Shown here: positions 54,122 to 62,913 of the stretch, one piece after another
Layout: the number at the start of each line of letters is the position of its first letter
Numbering within the stretch: position 1 is the stretch's first letter
NCBI RefSeq assembly: GCF_041060425.1
Contig: NZ_JAULBC010000008.1
Coordinates: forward strand, 431,925-495,924
DNA length: 64,000 bases
Direction of reading: 5' to 3'
From: Danxiaibacter flavus
Lineage (GTDB): Bacteria > Bacteroidota > Bacteroidia > Chitinophagales > Chitinophagaceae
Notes under the pieces: model-generated
Told to the model about the DNA's origin: nothing
Database searches by the model: none
The model's input: only the letters and a program-made list of their open reading frames with translations
Position numbers and translations under genes: made by a program

Positions 54122-55504
54122 ATGGCGCTTATTAAAAGTATTTCGGGGATTCGTGGTACAATAGGAGGAAAACCGGGTGAAACCTTAAGTCCGTTAGACG
54201 TTGTAAAGTTTACGGCTGCTTACGGTACCTGGTTGCTGCAAACAGGACCGGAGAACAGGAAAATTGTTGTTGGAAGAGATGGCAGAATAAGCGGTGAATT
54301 GGTACAGCGCCTGGTTGTAAGTACACTGAATGCCCTGGGGCTGGATGTGATAGATGTTGGTTTAAGCACTACGCCGACCGTTGAAATGGCGGTCGTTTTT
54401 GAAAAAGCTGCAGGCGGTATTATACTCACTGCAAGCCACAATCCGAAAGAATGGAACGCGCTAAAATTATTGAATAGTAAAGGTGAATTTATAAGCGCTG
54501 AAGATGGTGCAAAAGTGCTGGATATTGCTGCAAATGATAGCTACGAATTTGTATCCGTTGATAAGCTGGGTTCTTACAGAACTGATGATACGACGCTCGA
54601 TAAGCACATTGATGCAATTATAAATTATCCGTTGGTTGATGTGACTGCAATTAAGAAACGCAAGTTCAAAATTGTGATAGATGCTATCAACAGTACCGGC
54701 GCTATTGCGGTGCCTGCTTTGTTAAGGGCGCTTGGCGTAAAAGATATCGTTGTTTTGAATGAAGAGGTGAACGGAAAATTTGCACATAATCCTGAACCAT
54801 TGCCACAGCATCTTACAGGATTGTGCAACGAAGTAAATAAGCAACAGGCTGATTTGGGTATTGCAGTTGATCCCGATGTTGATCGCTTATGCTTTGTTTG
54901 TGAAGATGGAACTTTATTTGGTGAAGAATATACATTGGTGGCCGTTGCCGATTATGTTTTGCAACATAAAAAAGGCAATACGGTAAGCAATATGTCATCC
55001 ACCAGGGCTTTAAAAGACATAACGCTTAAAAACGGGGGAGAATATTTTCCAAGTGCTGTTGGCGAAGTGAATGTTGTAAATAAAATGAAACAGGTGAATG
55101 CCGTAATTGGTGGTGAAGGTAACGGCGGTATTATTGTTCCGGACCTGCATTATGGTCGTGATGCATTGATTGGTATTGCGCTGTTCTTAACTCAATTGGC
55201 TCAGACCAAAAAAAGCGTAAAACAATTGCGTGGCACGTATCCCGACTACTTTATCAGCAAGAACAAAATTGAGCTCAATAAAGGCATCGATATCACACGC
55301 ATTTTCGATCATATTCAAAAGAAATATAAAAACAATCCGATCAATACAGACGATGGATTAAAGATCGAATTCGAGAACGACTGGGTACACCTGCGTACGA
55401 GCAACACTGAGCCGATCATCCGCATTTACGCAGAAAGCAGCTTTGAAACAACTGCCGACAATATTGCAAAGCGCATAATGCACGACATCAAAGAAAGCAT
55501 TTAG
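54122..55504 (+). CDS. glmM: Phosphoglucosamine mutase
   Basis: 460 aa from the ATG at 54122. It converts glucosamine-6-phosphate to glucosamine-1-phosphate for peptidoglycan and lipopolysaccharide. Motifs of the alpha-D-phosphohexomutase family are the N-terminal ISGIRGTIGGKPGE, the catalytic Ser loop TASHNPKEWNALK, the metal loop DPDVDRL, the sugar loop GGEGNGGII and the phosphate loop RTSNTEPIIRIY. A phosphomannomutase/phosphoglucomutase role cannot be fully excluded. A heptamer tract starts two bases after the stop. Confidence 0.88.
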   Translation: MALIKSISGIRGTIGGKPGETLSPLDVVKFTAAYGTWLLQTGPENRKIVVGRDGRISGELVQRLVVSTLNALGLDVIDVGLSTTPTVEMAVVFEKAAGGIILTASHNPKEWNALKLLNSKGEFISAEDGAKVLDIAANDSYEFVSVDKLGSYRTDDTTLDKHIDAIINYPLVDVTAIKKRKFKIVIDAINSTGAIAVPALLRALGVKDIVVLNEEVNGKFAHNPEPLPQHLTGLCNEVNKQQADLGIAVDPDVDRLCFVCEDGTLFGEEYTLVAVADYVLQHKKGNTVSNMSSTRALKDITLKNGGEYFPSAVGEVNVVNKMKQVNAVIGGEGNGGIIVPDLHYGRDALIGIALFLTQLAQTKKSVKQLRGTYPDYFISKNKIELNKGIDITRIFDHIQKKYKNNPINTDDGLKIEFENDWVHLRTSNTEPIIRIYAESSFETTADNIAKRIMHDIKESI

Positions 55505-55848
55505 AAAAGTACGAAGTGTTAAGTACGAAGTACGAATGATTTAAACCATATAGGGCATATAAGGGAACATATAAGGAAAACTTACATGCTCTTATATGCC
55601 GTCTGTACAACCGGTGAATAGTCAATAGTCAATGGTGAAGGGCACAAACTGGCTGAGTAGGCATAAACTACCCTAGTCAGCATTAACCCAGGGGGGTAAG
55701 GTCTTACACGCCCTTATATGACTTCTATACAACTAGTGAATAGTGAATGGTCAATGGTGAAGGTCCGAACTGGTTAAGTAAATATATTGTCGTTTAAGTG
55801 TTACTATTATCCTGGGCAAAAGCTCTTATTTGCTCTTATATTTCTTAA

Positions 55849-56048
55849 ATGGTTTAAAAAACTTCGCTTGGGTCAGCTTTAGGCTTTGGGCTTTAAGCTT
55901 TATCAGTTGTTTACAAAGAAACGTTGGCACCCGACACCTTATTTATATGGTTTAAAAAACTTCGCTTGGGTCAGCTTTCAGCTTTAGGCTTTAGGCTTTA
56001 AGCTTTATCAGTTGTTAACAAAGAAACGTTGGCGCGGCCGACACTTTA
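55849..56048. repeat. Tandem ~98-bp duplication differing by one heptamer
   Basis: Copy 1 (55849-55946) has four units (CAGCTTT, AGGCTTT, GGGCTTT, AAGCTTT). Copy 2 (55947-56048) has five (CAGCTTT twice, AGGCTTT twice, AAGCTTT). Flanks such as TTAAAAAACTTCGCTTGGG and ATCAGTTG are the same. Confidence 0.93.
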
Positions 56049-56211
56049 CTTATATGGTTTTAAACATTTTTTCAATATTTTACGGATTCACCAATAAATA
56101 CTGCTTATAAATTAAGTACTTCGTAACTCGTACTTCGTACTTATTTTGTTTCGATTTAGTAAAACTTACCTTCATCACGTTCTCACTTCATCGGGATTTT
56201 TTACCTTTGCA

Positions 56212-56219
56212 CAACTTTT
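56212..56219 (+). promoter_or_regulatory. -7 promoter element of the cysteine desulfurase gene
   Basis: TACCTTTG matches TAnnTTTG. Initiation near 56223 leaves about six bases before the ATG at 56229. Confidence 0.6.
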
Positions 56220-56228
56220 TTTTTCAGT

Positions 56229-57356
56229 ATGAGAAGAATATACCTGGATAATGCCGCTACTACGCCTTTGGATGAGTGTGTACTTGATGCCATGATGCCT
56301 TATCTTACATCACAGTTCGGAAATCCTTCATCAATATACAGTTACGGTCGCGAAAGCCGCCTGGCTATTGAAAATGCGCGTAAAAGTGTAGCAAAGATCC
56401 TGAACGCCCATCCGGCTGAAATATTCTTTACCAGTGGTGGAACAGAGAGCAGTAATACTGCTATTAACGCTTCGGTAAGGGATTTAGGCTGCAAGCACAT
56501 TATTTCTTCTCCTGTAGAGCATCATGCTACTTTACATACTGTAGAACATCTCCATAAAACCGGCGAAGCCGCTTTAAGTTATGTAAAGCTGCTGCCCGAT
56601 GGTCACGTTGATCTGGCTGATCTGGAAAAGCTTCTGAGTGAAAGTACCGATAAGTGCCTGGTTACCTTAATGCATGCCAACAACGAAATAGGCAATATGC
56701 TGAATATTCATGCTGTTGGCGAGTTATGTAAAAAGTATGACGCCATCTTCCATAGTGATACTGTGCAAACGGTTGGCCATTTTCCCTTCGATCTCAGAAA
56801 TACCTACGTTCATTTTATAACTGGTGCCGGACATAAGTTTCACGGTCCAAAAGGTGTGGGTATCCTCTATGTTAATGAGAATATTAAGATCACTCCTTTT
56901 GTGCATGGCGGATCGCAGGAACGCAATATGCGCGCGGGTACAGAAAACCTGTACGGAATTGTCGGTTTTGCCAAAGCCCTGGAACAGGCGACTGCCAATT
57001 ATGAAAAGGACAGCGCATATATAAAAAGTCTCAAGTTGTACATGATGGAACAGCTGCAGCAACATCTTGGCGACGTGTCTTTTAATGGCGATGTGTTAGG
57101 ATGTAGCCTGTATACTGTATTAAATGCAAGTTTCCCCAAAACTGATAAAAGCGAAATGCTGCTTTTCAGCCTGGATATAAACAACATCTGTGCTTCAGGC
57201 GGAAGTGCCTGTACAAGCGGCGCCGATGCCGGCAGTCACGTCATCCGGTCAATCGCCAACGATCCCGATCGCGTAGCTGTACGATTTTCCTTCAGCAAAT
57301 ACAATACAAAGGAAGAGATTGACGAAGTGGTAGAAAAGCTGAAAACGCTGATATAG
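56229..57356 (+). CDS. Cysteine desulfurase (NifS/IscS class V aminotransferase)
   Basis: 375 aa. It takes sulfur from cysteine as a persulfide for Fe-S clusters or thio-modified tRNA. It starts YLDNAATTPLDECVLDAM. The PLP-Lys is in GAGHKFHGPKGVG, and the catalytic Cys loop is ASGGSACTSGADAGSHV. An isc or suf operon is not adjacent, so it is probably a NifS/IscS-like stand-alone enzyme. The TAG stop is the first three bases of a TAGCTAT heptamer tract. Confidence 0.93.
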   Translation: MRRIYLDNAATTPLDECVLDAMMPYLTSQFGNPSSIYSYGRESRLAIENARKSVAKILNAHPAEIFFTSGGTESSNTAINASVRDLGCKHIISSPVEHHATLHTVEHLHKTGEAALSYVKLLPDGHVDLADLEKLLSESTDKCLVTLMHANNEIGNMLNIHAVGELCKKYDAIFHSDTVQTVGHFPFDLRNTYVHFITGAGHKFHGPKGVGILYVNENIKITPFVHGGSQERNMRAGTENLYGIVGFAKALEQATANYEKDSAYIKSLKLYMMEQLQQHLGDVSFNGDVLGCSLYTVLNASFPKTDKSEMLLFSLDINNICASGGSACTSGADAGSHVIRSIANDPDRVAVRFSFSKYNTKEEIDEVVEKLKTLI

Positions 57357-57388
57357 CTATCAGCTGTCAGCTATTAGCTATCAGCTTG
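57354..57388. repeat. Heptamer tract starting inside the stop codon, TAGCTAT family (5 units)
   Basis: TAGCTAT, CAGCTGT, CAGCTAT, TAGCTAT, CAGCTTG. The TAG of the cysteine desulfurase gene is the first three bases. The same family forms the stop at 23711. Confidence 0.93.
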
Positions 57389-57548
57389 TGTTGCCTGACT
57401 GAGGCCTTTATCGTCTTGGATAATATTTTTCTGCGCCACATGATTTATGGCTGAAACTATAGTTTTGATCTGTCACAGAAGCCTGGTGCAGGTTATGTGC
57501 CAGTCCACATCGTATTAACATCGTATAGAAGAGTTTGCAAAAATCAGC

Positions 57549-58577
57549 CTGCCCGCACCAACGTACTTCGTAAATCGTACTTCATACTTACATCTAACAT
57601 TGCACGCCAAACCTGCGGCTTCCAACATCGTACACCGTACATCTAACATCGTACATCATCGTGCCCCTTAAAAATGAGCCTGCCCGCACCAGCGTACTTC
57701 GTAGCTTGCACTTCGTACTTAAACCCAACATTGTACCTCAAACCCGCGGCTTCCAACATCGTACACCGTACATCTAACATCGTACATCATCGTGGCCCTT
57801 AAAAATGAGCCTGCCCGCACCAACGTACTTCGTAAATCGTACTTCGTACTTACATCTAACATTGCACACCAAACCCGCGGCTTCCAACATCGTACATAGT
57901 ACATCTAACATCGTACATCATCGTGCCCCTTAAAAAATCGCCTGCCCGCACCAACGTACTTCGTAGCTTGCACTTCGTACTTAAACCCAACATTGTACCT
58001 CAAACCCGCGGCTTCCAACATCGTACACCTTACATCTAACATCGTACATCATCGTGGCCCTTAAAAAATCGCCTGCCCGCACCAACGTACTTCGTAAATC
58101 GTACTTCGTACTTACATCTAACATTGCACACCAAACCCGCAGCTTCCAACATCGTACATAGTACATCTAACACCGTACATCATCGTGCCCCTTAAAAAAT
58201 CGCCTGCCCGCACCAACGTACTTCGTAAATCGTACTTCGTACTTACATCTAACATTGCACACCAAACCCGCGGCTTCCAACATCGTACACCGTACATCTA
58301 ACATCGTACATCATCGTGCCTCTTAAAAATGAGCCTGCCCGCACCAACGTACTTCGTAAATCGTACTTCATACTTACATCTAACATTGCACGCCAAACCC
58401 GCGGCTTCCAACATCGTACACCGTACATCTAACATCGTACATCATCGTGGCCCTTAAAAATGAGCCTGCCGCACCAACGTACTTCGTAAATCGTACTTCG
58501 TACTTACATCTAACATTGCACACCAAACCCGCGGCTTCCAACATCGTACATCGTACATCTAACACCGTACATCATCC
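57549..58577. repeat. 131-bp satellite, 8 tandem copies, built from heptamers
   Basis: The motif GTACTTCGTA recurs at 57563, 57694, 57825, 57956, 58087, 58218, 58349 and 58479: spacing 131 except one 130. Each unit is about 14 heptamers (GTACTTC, GTAAATC, CATCTAA, CACCGTA and others) plus a 33-base linker containing CCTGCCCGCACCAAC. Copies 2 and 4 share a variant (GTAGCTTGCAC). 131 is not a multiple of 3, and frames shift between copies, so it is not coding. It ends 10 bases before the carboxylase -7 element. The gap 57389-57548 shows nothing else. Confidence 0.97.
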
Positions 58578-58586
58578 ATTCCTCCC

Positions 58587-58594
58587 TATCTTTG
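58587..58594 (+). promoter_or_regulatory. -7 promoter element of the acyl-CoA carboxylase gene
   Basis: TATCTTTG matches TAnnTTTG. Initiation near 58598 gives a leader of about 18 bases to the ATG at 58616. Confidence 0.6.
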
Positions 58595-58615
58595 TTATAC
58601 TAACAATTGTATGGT

Positions 58616-60250
58616 ATGGAAAAAACACTCGCGGGTACTACAAGCTGGCTGAGGAAGCTAACCGAACAATTACAACAAAGATTAGAGTCGATAAAAAAGG
58701 GTGGCGGCGAAAAAGCAATTCAAAAACAACGGGAAAAAAATAAGCTGACTGCGAGAGAACGGGTTGCTTATTTGTGTGATGCGGATAAGCCTTTCATAGA
58801 AATAGGAGCGTTTGCAGGATATGAGATGTATGAAGAGTACGGCGGCTGTCCGGCCGGTGGAACAGTAGCTGGAATAGGTTATGTGAGTGGAAGGCAGTGT
58901 GTAATAATGGCCAATGACCAAACCGTTAAAGCGGGAGCCTGGTTTCCCATAACAGGCAAAAAGAACCTGCGCATGCAGGAAATAGCAATAGAGAACAATC
59001 TGCCTCTTATTTATCTTGTAGACAGCGCCGGCGTTTTTTTACCACTACAGGATGAGATTTTTCCGGATAAAGAACATTTCGGACGCATTTTTCGCAACAA
59101 TGCACAAATAAGTGCGATGGGCATAACGCAGATCGCGGCGGTGATGGGATCTTGTGTGGCTGGTGGCGCCTATCTGCCCGTAATGAGTGATGAAATTTTA
59201 ATCGTCCGGAATAATGGTAGCATTTTTCTCGCAGGCCCGTATCTTGTAAAAGCGGCGATCGGTGAAGAAACAGATATGGAAAGCCTGGGTGGCGCATCCA
59301 TGCATGCACAGATAAGTGGTACTGCGGATTATATTTTTGATACAGAACACGAATGCCTGGATCATATTAAAAAACTGGTCGCACAAATAGCAGATTCGCC
59401 AAAGGCAAATTTTAACCGAATCCAATCATTTGCGCCGGCAAAAGATCCGGAAGAGCTATACGGATTGCTTTCGGACGGAAACGCCAGGCCATATAACGTG
59501 GTTGATATAATTGATAGAATTGTCGATGCCGACATTGATGAGCCTTCCAAGTCATCATTCAGACAATTTAAGGAAGAATATGGCAAGACCATTGTCTGCG
59601 GATATGGTCGCATAGACGGATGGTCCGTTGGTTTTGTAGCCAATCAGCGCCTTATTGTGAAAAATGGAGAAGGTGAAATGCAGGTTGGTGGTGTTATTTA
59701 CAATGACAGCGCAGATAAGGCTGCACGGTTTATTTTGAATTGTAATCAGAAGAAAATTCCGATCATTTTTTTGCAGGATGTCACAGGCTTTATGGTTGGG
59801 CGCCGCAGCGAGCATGCCGGCATTATTAAAGATGGAGCAAAAATGGTGAATGCCGTTGCGAATTCCGTTGTTCCTAAATTCACTATTGTTACCGGTAACA
59901 GCTTTGGTGCGGGCTATTATGCCATGTGTGGTAAAGCATATGATCCAAGGCTGATTGTTGCATGGCCTTCGGGGAAAATCGCAGTGATGGGCGGGGAACA
60001 GGCTGCAAGAACTTTGCTGCAGACACAAACATCCGGTAAAAACTTAACGAAAGAAGAAGAGAACGCACTTCTTCAAAAAATAAAAGACCGCTACGAAAAA
60101 CAAACAACCCCTTATTATGCAGCAGCACGAATGTGGGTTGATGCCATCATAGATCCTGTTGAAACGAGACAGTTGATTAGTGAAGGGATATCAGCCGCCA
60201 ATAACAATGCAAATATGCCGGAGTTTAAGACGGGTGTGATACAAGTGTAG
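58616..60250 (+). CDS. Biotin-dependent acyl-CoA carboxylase, carboxyltransferase beta subunit
   Basis: 544 aa from the ATG at 58616; an in-frame TTG at 58607 is less likely. The crotonase-fold carboxyltransferase shows NKLTARERVAYLCD, GGCPAGGTVAGIGYVSG, LVDSAGVFLPLQDEIFPD, GSCVAGGAYLPVMSDE, and later GAGYYAMCGKAYDPRLIVAWPSG. Size and motifs fit methylcrotonoyl-CoA or a similar branched acyl-CoA carboxylase better than propionyl-CoA carboxylase. The biotin-carrying alpha subunit is not adjacent. It could act with IcmF in branched-chain acyl-CoA metabolism. Confidence 0.85.
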   Translation: MEKTLAGTTSWLRKLTEQLQQRLESIKKGGGEKAIQKQREKNKLTARERVAYLCDADKPFIEIGAFAGYEMYEEYGGCPAGGTVAGIGYVSGRQCVIMANDQTVKAGAWFPITGKKNLRMQEIAIENNLPLIYLVDSAGVFLPLQDEIFPDKEHFGRIFRNNAQISAMGITQIAAVMGSCVAGGAYLPVMSDEILIVRNNGSIFLAGPYLVKAAIGEETDMESLGGASMHAQISGTADYIFDTEHECLDHIKKLVAQIADSPKANFNRIQSFAPAKDPEELYGLLSDGNARPYNVVDIIDRIVDADIDEPSKSSFRQFKEEYGKTIVCGYGRIDGWSVGFVANQRLIVKNGEGEMQVGGVIYNDSADKAARFILNCNQKKIPIIFLQDVTGFMVGRRSEHAGIIKDGAKMVNAVANSVVPKFTIVTGNSFGAGYYAMCGKAYDPRLIVAWPSGKIAVMGGEQAARTLLQTQTSGKNLTKEEENALLQKIKDRYEKQTTPYYAAARMWVDAIIDPVETRQLISEGISAANNNANMPEFKTGVIQV

Positions 60251-60253
60251 GGA

Positions 60254-60330
60254 GAGCTTAAAGCCTAAAGCCTAAAGCCGAAAGCTTAAAGCTAGTTGTA
60301 CGTAGTAAGTTTTACGTGATACGTTTATCA
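60254..60330. repeat. Heptamer tract, AAGCCTA then TTTTACG family, one register (11 units)
   Basis: GAGCTTA, AAGCCTA twice, AAGCCGA, AAGCTTA, AAGCTAG, then TTGTACG, TAGTAAG, TTTTACG, TGATACG, TTTATCA. Two sequence families share one 7-base phase. The tract starts three bases after the carboxylase stop. Confidence 0.88.
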
Positions 60331-60360
60331 GAGCGATGGTTGGTAATCGTTAAGCGTGAG

Positions 60361-60602
60361 GAATCTTTGTGATCTTACGGGCATAAGCGCTTCCTTTAAA
60401 CTTTGTGCTGCATAGTGTACTTCGTGCTTTAGTGCTAAGATCTTCATGTTCTTATCCGCGTAAGGGCTTCTTTAAAACTTTGTGCCTCTTTGTGCTTTGG
60501 CGTCTTCGTGGCAAAAAAATCTCTAATTGCCTCCTTCTTTTTTTATCACACAAGAGTTCGCTACATTGCAAATCATTATCAATTATCACCTTTCAATTGT
60601 CC
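60361..60602. repeat. CTTTGTG-type repeats and ATTATCA heptamers before the hydrolase gene
   Basis: Imperfect 8-9-base units of CTTTGTG/CTTCGTG type (60361-60520), including a duplicated ACTTTGTGC block. They are followed by ATTATCA, ATTATCA, CCTTTCA, ATTGTCC (60575-60602), which end 11 bases before the ATG. They fill the 363-bp gap, and no gene is seen. Confidence 0.75.
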
Positions 60603-60613
60603 ATTAATCTCTC

Positions 60614-61153
60614 ATGCAATTCAAATCAAACATTTTTATTCTTCCCGGCTTAGGTAATTCCGGTGAAGGGCATTGGCAAACGATCTGGCAAAATCGTTTT
60701 GGATTCAAACGGATTGAGCAGTCAAGTTGGGATGCTCCTGTATGCGATGATTGGATAGCGCGTATAGATGAAGAAGTAATGAAGCAACCGACATTGTCAG
60801 ACATTATACTTGTCGGCCACAGTCTTGCCTGTACAACAATCGCACAATGGGCAGCCATATACAATCGCGTTATTAAAGGCGCTCTGCTCGTTGCGCCAAG
60901 TGATACAGAGGCCGAGTCTTACCCTGACGGCACTATAGGCTTTAAGCCAATGTGTTTGAAGCCAATTCAATTTCCTTCAATCGTTGTAATGAGCAGCGAC
61001 GATTTTTACGTTACACCGCAACGCGCAGCTTTCTTCGCATATAGCTGGGGGAGTAAACTGGAAAACATTGGCAACGCCGGACACATAAATGTATCATCCG
61101 GTTTTGGCGAGTGGGACGAAGGATTGCAATTTTTACAAAAGCTTGATCAATAA
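60614..61153 (+). CDS. RBBP9/YdeN-type alpha/beta hydrolase
   Basis: 179 aa. The family signature GLGNSGEGHWQTIWQNRFG is at the N-terminus. The nucleophile elbow is GHSLACTTIAQW (Ser near residue 64), the Asp lies in MSSDDFYV, and the His in GNAGHIN near residue 156. These are small serine hydrolases of uncertain substrate, cytoplasmic (no signal peptide). Single-gene unit. Confidence 0.88.
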   Translation: MQFKSNIFILPGLGNSGEGHWQTIWQNRFGFKRIEQSSWDAPVCDDWIARIDEEVMKQPTLSDIILVGHSLACTTIAQWAAIYNRVIKGALLVAPSDTEAESYPDGTIGFKPMCLKPIQFPSIVVMSSDDFYVTPQRAAFFAYSWGSKLENIGNAGHINVSSGFGEWDEGLQFLQKLDQ

Positions 61154-61217
61154 ATATTCAACCCCAATGGATATCCACCTACATTATTTTCCTTTAAGCA
61201 ATCTTCACCTCCGGCGT

Positions 61218-61266
61218 CCGGCTTTAAGCTTTCCGCTTTAAGCTTTAAGCTCTCCCTTTAAGCTTA
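61218..61266. repeat. Heptamer tract, TAAGCTT family (7 units)
   Basis: CCGGCTT, TAAGCTT, TCCGCTT, TAAGCTT, TAAGCTC, TCCCTTT, AAGCTTA upstream of the small secreted protein gene. Confidence 0.85.
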
Positions 61267-61358
61267 TCTTAATAAAACGCGCTCTTTCTTTCTGCAATAG
61301 CGTTTTGTATTTTACTGCGTACATTATTTCGTCAACTATCATATCTAAACTTCTACCA

Positions 61359-61790
61359 ATGAAAAACACAGTATTGTGTCTGTTATTAGTTATGCTGACA
61401 ACTGGTTTTATACATGCTCAAAAACAAGCACAACCATTGACAATTGAAAACTACTACAAAGTAAAATGGGGCTACGCCGGCGAGTTTATTGATCTGTGGA
61501 AGAAAAATCATTATCCTCTTTTAAAGAAAGCAAAAGAGCATGGAGATATTCTTGATGTTAAAGCTGAAGTGCCGATTATGCACAGCGGCGAAGACACCCG
61601 TTGGGATTTTAAAGTAAGCATAACGTTCAAAGATGCCATTACTGCACTCGCTCCTGATCTTACAACACCTTACAGAGCGCAACTTTACCCCGACACCGCA
61701 AAACTGCAAAAAGATGAACAGCACCGGTTTGAGTTGCTTTTATCGCATTGGGATATTATGGTGGACAAGGCGGATTTGGAGAAGCAGTGA
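61359..61790 (+). CDS. Small secreted protein, unknown
   Basis: 143 aa from the ATG at 61359. A signal peptide (MKNTVLCLLLVMLTTGFIHAQ) is clear. An in-frame start at 61305 would precede it by 18 residues and is unlikely. The mature part contains YYKVKWGYAGEFIDLWKKNHYPLLKKA and a matching aromatic repeat (SHWDIMVDKADLEKQ). It could be a stress-response A/B-barrel-like (EthD/NIPSNAP) fold, but I do not recognise the family. A heptamer tract begins immediately after the stop. Confidence 0.7.
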   Translation: MKNTVLCLLLVMLTTGFIHAQKQAQPLTIENYYKVKWGYAGEFIDLWKKNHYPLLKKAKEHGDILDVKAEVPIMHSGEDTRWDFKVSITFKDAITALAPDLTTPYRAQLYPDTAKLQKDEQHRFELLLSHWDIMVDKADLEKQ

Positions 61791-61825
61791 AAGCTATCAG
61801 CATTCAGCTATCAGCTTTCAGCTTT
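61791..61825. repeat. Heptamer tract, CAGCTAT/CAGCTTT family (5 units)
   Basis: AAGCTAT, CAGCATT, CAGCTAT, CAGCTTT, CAGCTTT begin at the base after the TGA stop. Confidence 0.92.
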
Positions 61826-61962
61826 CAGGCGAGATGTCTGAGGGGAAGTCAAAAGTCAAAAGTAAAAAAGGGTAACAACTGAAGTCTTCGTTGGACGAGG
61901 TGCTTTTTTGGGGCTGCTAAAAATAGTCAGCTATAACTAATTGTGAAGAAGCTGCACCCAGG

Positions 61963-62031
61963 TACTTCGTACTTCGTAAATCGTACTTGCAGCGCGTACA
62001 TCGTACCTCGTAAATCTAACATCGTACACAA
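61963..62031. repeat. Heptamer tract, GTACTTC/GTACATC family (9 units with a 6-base slip)
   Basis: GTACTTC twice, GTAAATC, GTACTTG, then a 6-base CAGCGC, then GTACATC, GTACCTC, GTAAATC, TAACATC, GTACACA. It is the same material as the 57.5-kb satellite, in single copy. Confidence 0.9.
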
Positions 62032-62086
62032 TCTGGTTTTCTGTTTCTTTTTCAGGATATTTGCCGCCTGATCAAAAATTAGAATC

Positions 62087-62872
62087 ATGCAATTACCTAT
62101 ATACGTTGTTGACGCTTTTACGGATAAGTTGTTTGGTGGAAATCAGGCTGCAGTCGTTCCTTTGCAGGATTGGCTGCCCGATGAATTAATGCAGCAACTT
62201 GCTGCTGAAAACAACTTGTCTGAGACAGCATTTTTCGTGCAGAAAGGTCCTGATGAGTATCATATCCGTTGGTTCACTCCTGAGTTTGAAATAGATCTGT
62301 GTGGTCATGCTACATTGGCGACTGCTTTTATCATTTTTAATGAACTGAAGCTTTCCGAAGATCATATTGTTTTTAATTGTAAAAGCGGACAACTGGATGT
62401 AAAAAAGAGAGGTGATTTGATCGAATTGAATTTTCCTTCCCGTATGCCCGCCGCATCGGAAGCACCTGAAGTGCTTTTGAAAGGTGTAAATATTCAGCCG
62501 CAACAAGTATTGAAGGCGCGTGATTATTTCCTGGTATATGCTTCTGAAGAAGAGGTTAAACAAATTGTCCCCGATTTTAATTATTGGAATCAATTGGATG
62601 TTGTAGGTATAATTGTGACAGCAAAAGGAAAAGATGTAGATTTTGTGTCACGGTTTTTTGTGCCGAATTCTGTAATTGGTGAAGATCCTGTTACAGGTTC
62701 TGCGCATAGCTCGCTAATCCCATATTGGAGCAAGGAACTGGATAAGACAGCGTTGACTGCACACCAGGTGTCTCAAAGAGGAGGAGTACTTTATTGTGAA
62801 GACAAAGGTGAAAGAGTGATCATGGCTGGCAATGGCGTTCTTTATAGTAAAGGTGAATTTTATATTCGTTAG
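62087..62872 (+). CDS. PhzF family isomerase
   Basis: 261 aa, the normal length. The family has a double hotdog-like fold. Catalytic-region motifs are ENNLSETAFFV with the conserved Glu, EIDLCGHATLATAFIIF, and EDPVTGSAHSSLIPYW with the DPVTGSAH signature. PhzF isomerises an intermediate of phenazine synthesis, but most paralogues have other unknown substrates and no phenazine genes are present here. rnhA starts 41 bases downstream, so the two are likely co-transcribed. Confidence 0.92.
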   Translation: MQLPIYVVDAFTDKLFGGNQAAVVPLQDWLPDELMQQLAAENNLSETAFFVQKGPDEYHIRWFTPEFEIDLCGHATLATAFIIFNELKLSEDHIVFNCKSGQLDVKKRGDLIELNFPSRMPAASEAPEVLLKGVNIQPQQVLKARDYFLVYASEEEVKQIVPDFNYWNQLDVVGIIVTAKGKDVDFVSRFFVPNSVIGEDPVTGSAHSSLIPYWSKELDKTALTAHQVSQRGGVLYCEDKGERVIMAGNGVLYSKGEFYIR

Positions 62873-62913
62873 GATTCAGGAAAGATCTATTTACAAATTT
62901 CGAAGCAGGGTAC

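Larger units (their letters stand above)
55505..56228. repeat. 724-bp intergenic region of nested duplications with heptamers
   Basis: Left: AAGTACG units (55507-55534). Then a diverged tandem duplication of about 85 bp with a 122-bp offset (copies from 55581 and 55703), each holding four GTGAATA-family units. A hairpin GGCATATAAG/CTTATATGCC lies at 55554-55600. Next comes a second duplication (55849 and 55947) holding AGGCTTT units. Right: four GTACTTC units (56116-56143), then the promoter. No gene is seen. Confidence 0.85.

Noticed and set aside
57549..58577. CRISPR array or coding repeat in the satellite
   Set aside because: Copies are contiguous 131-bp units without unique spacers. 131 is not a multiple of three, so minus-strand frames change in each copy and contain recurrent stops.
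59555..60028. Open frame of 157 codons antisense to the carboxylase gene
   Set aside because: The plus-strand frame has clear carboxyltransferase motifs throughout; the antisense frame has none.
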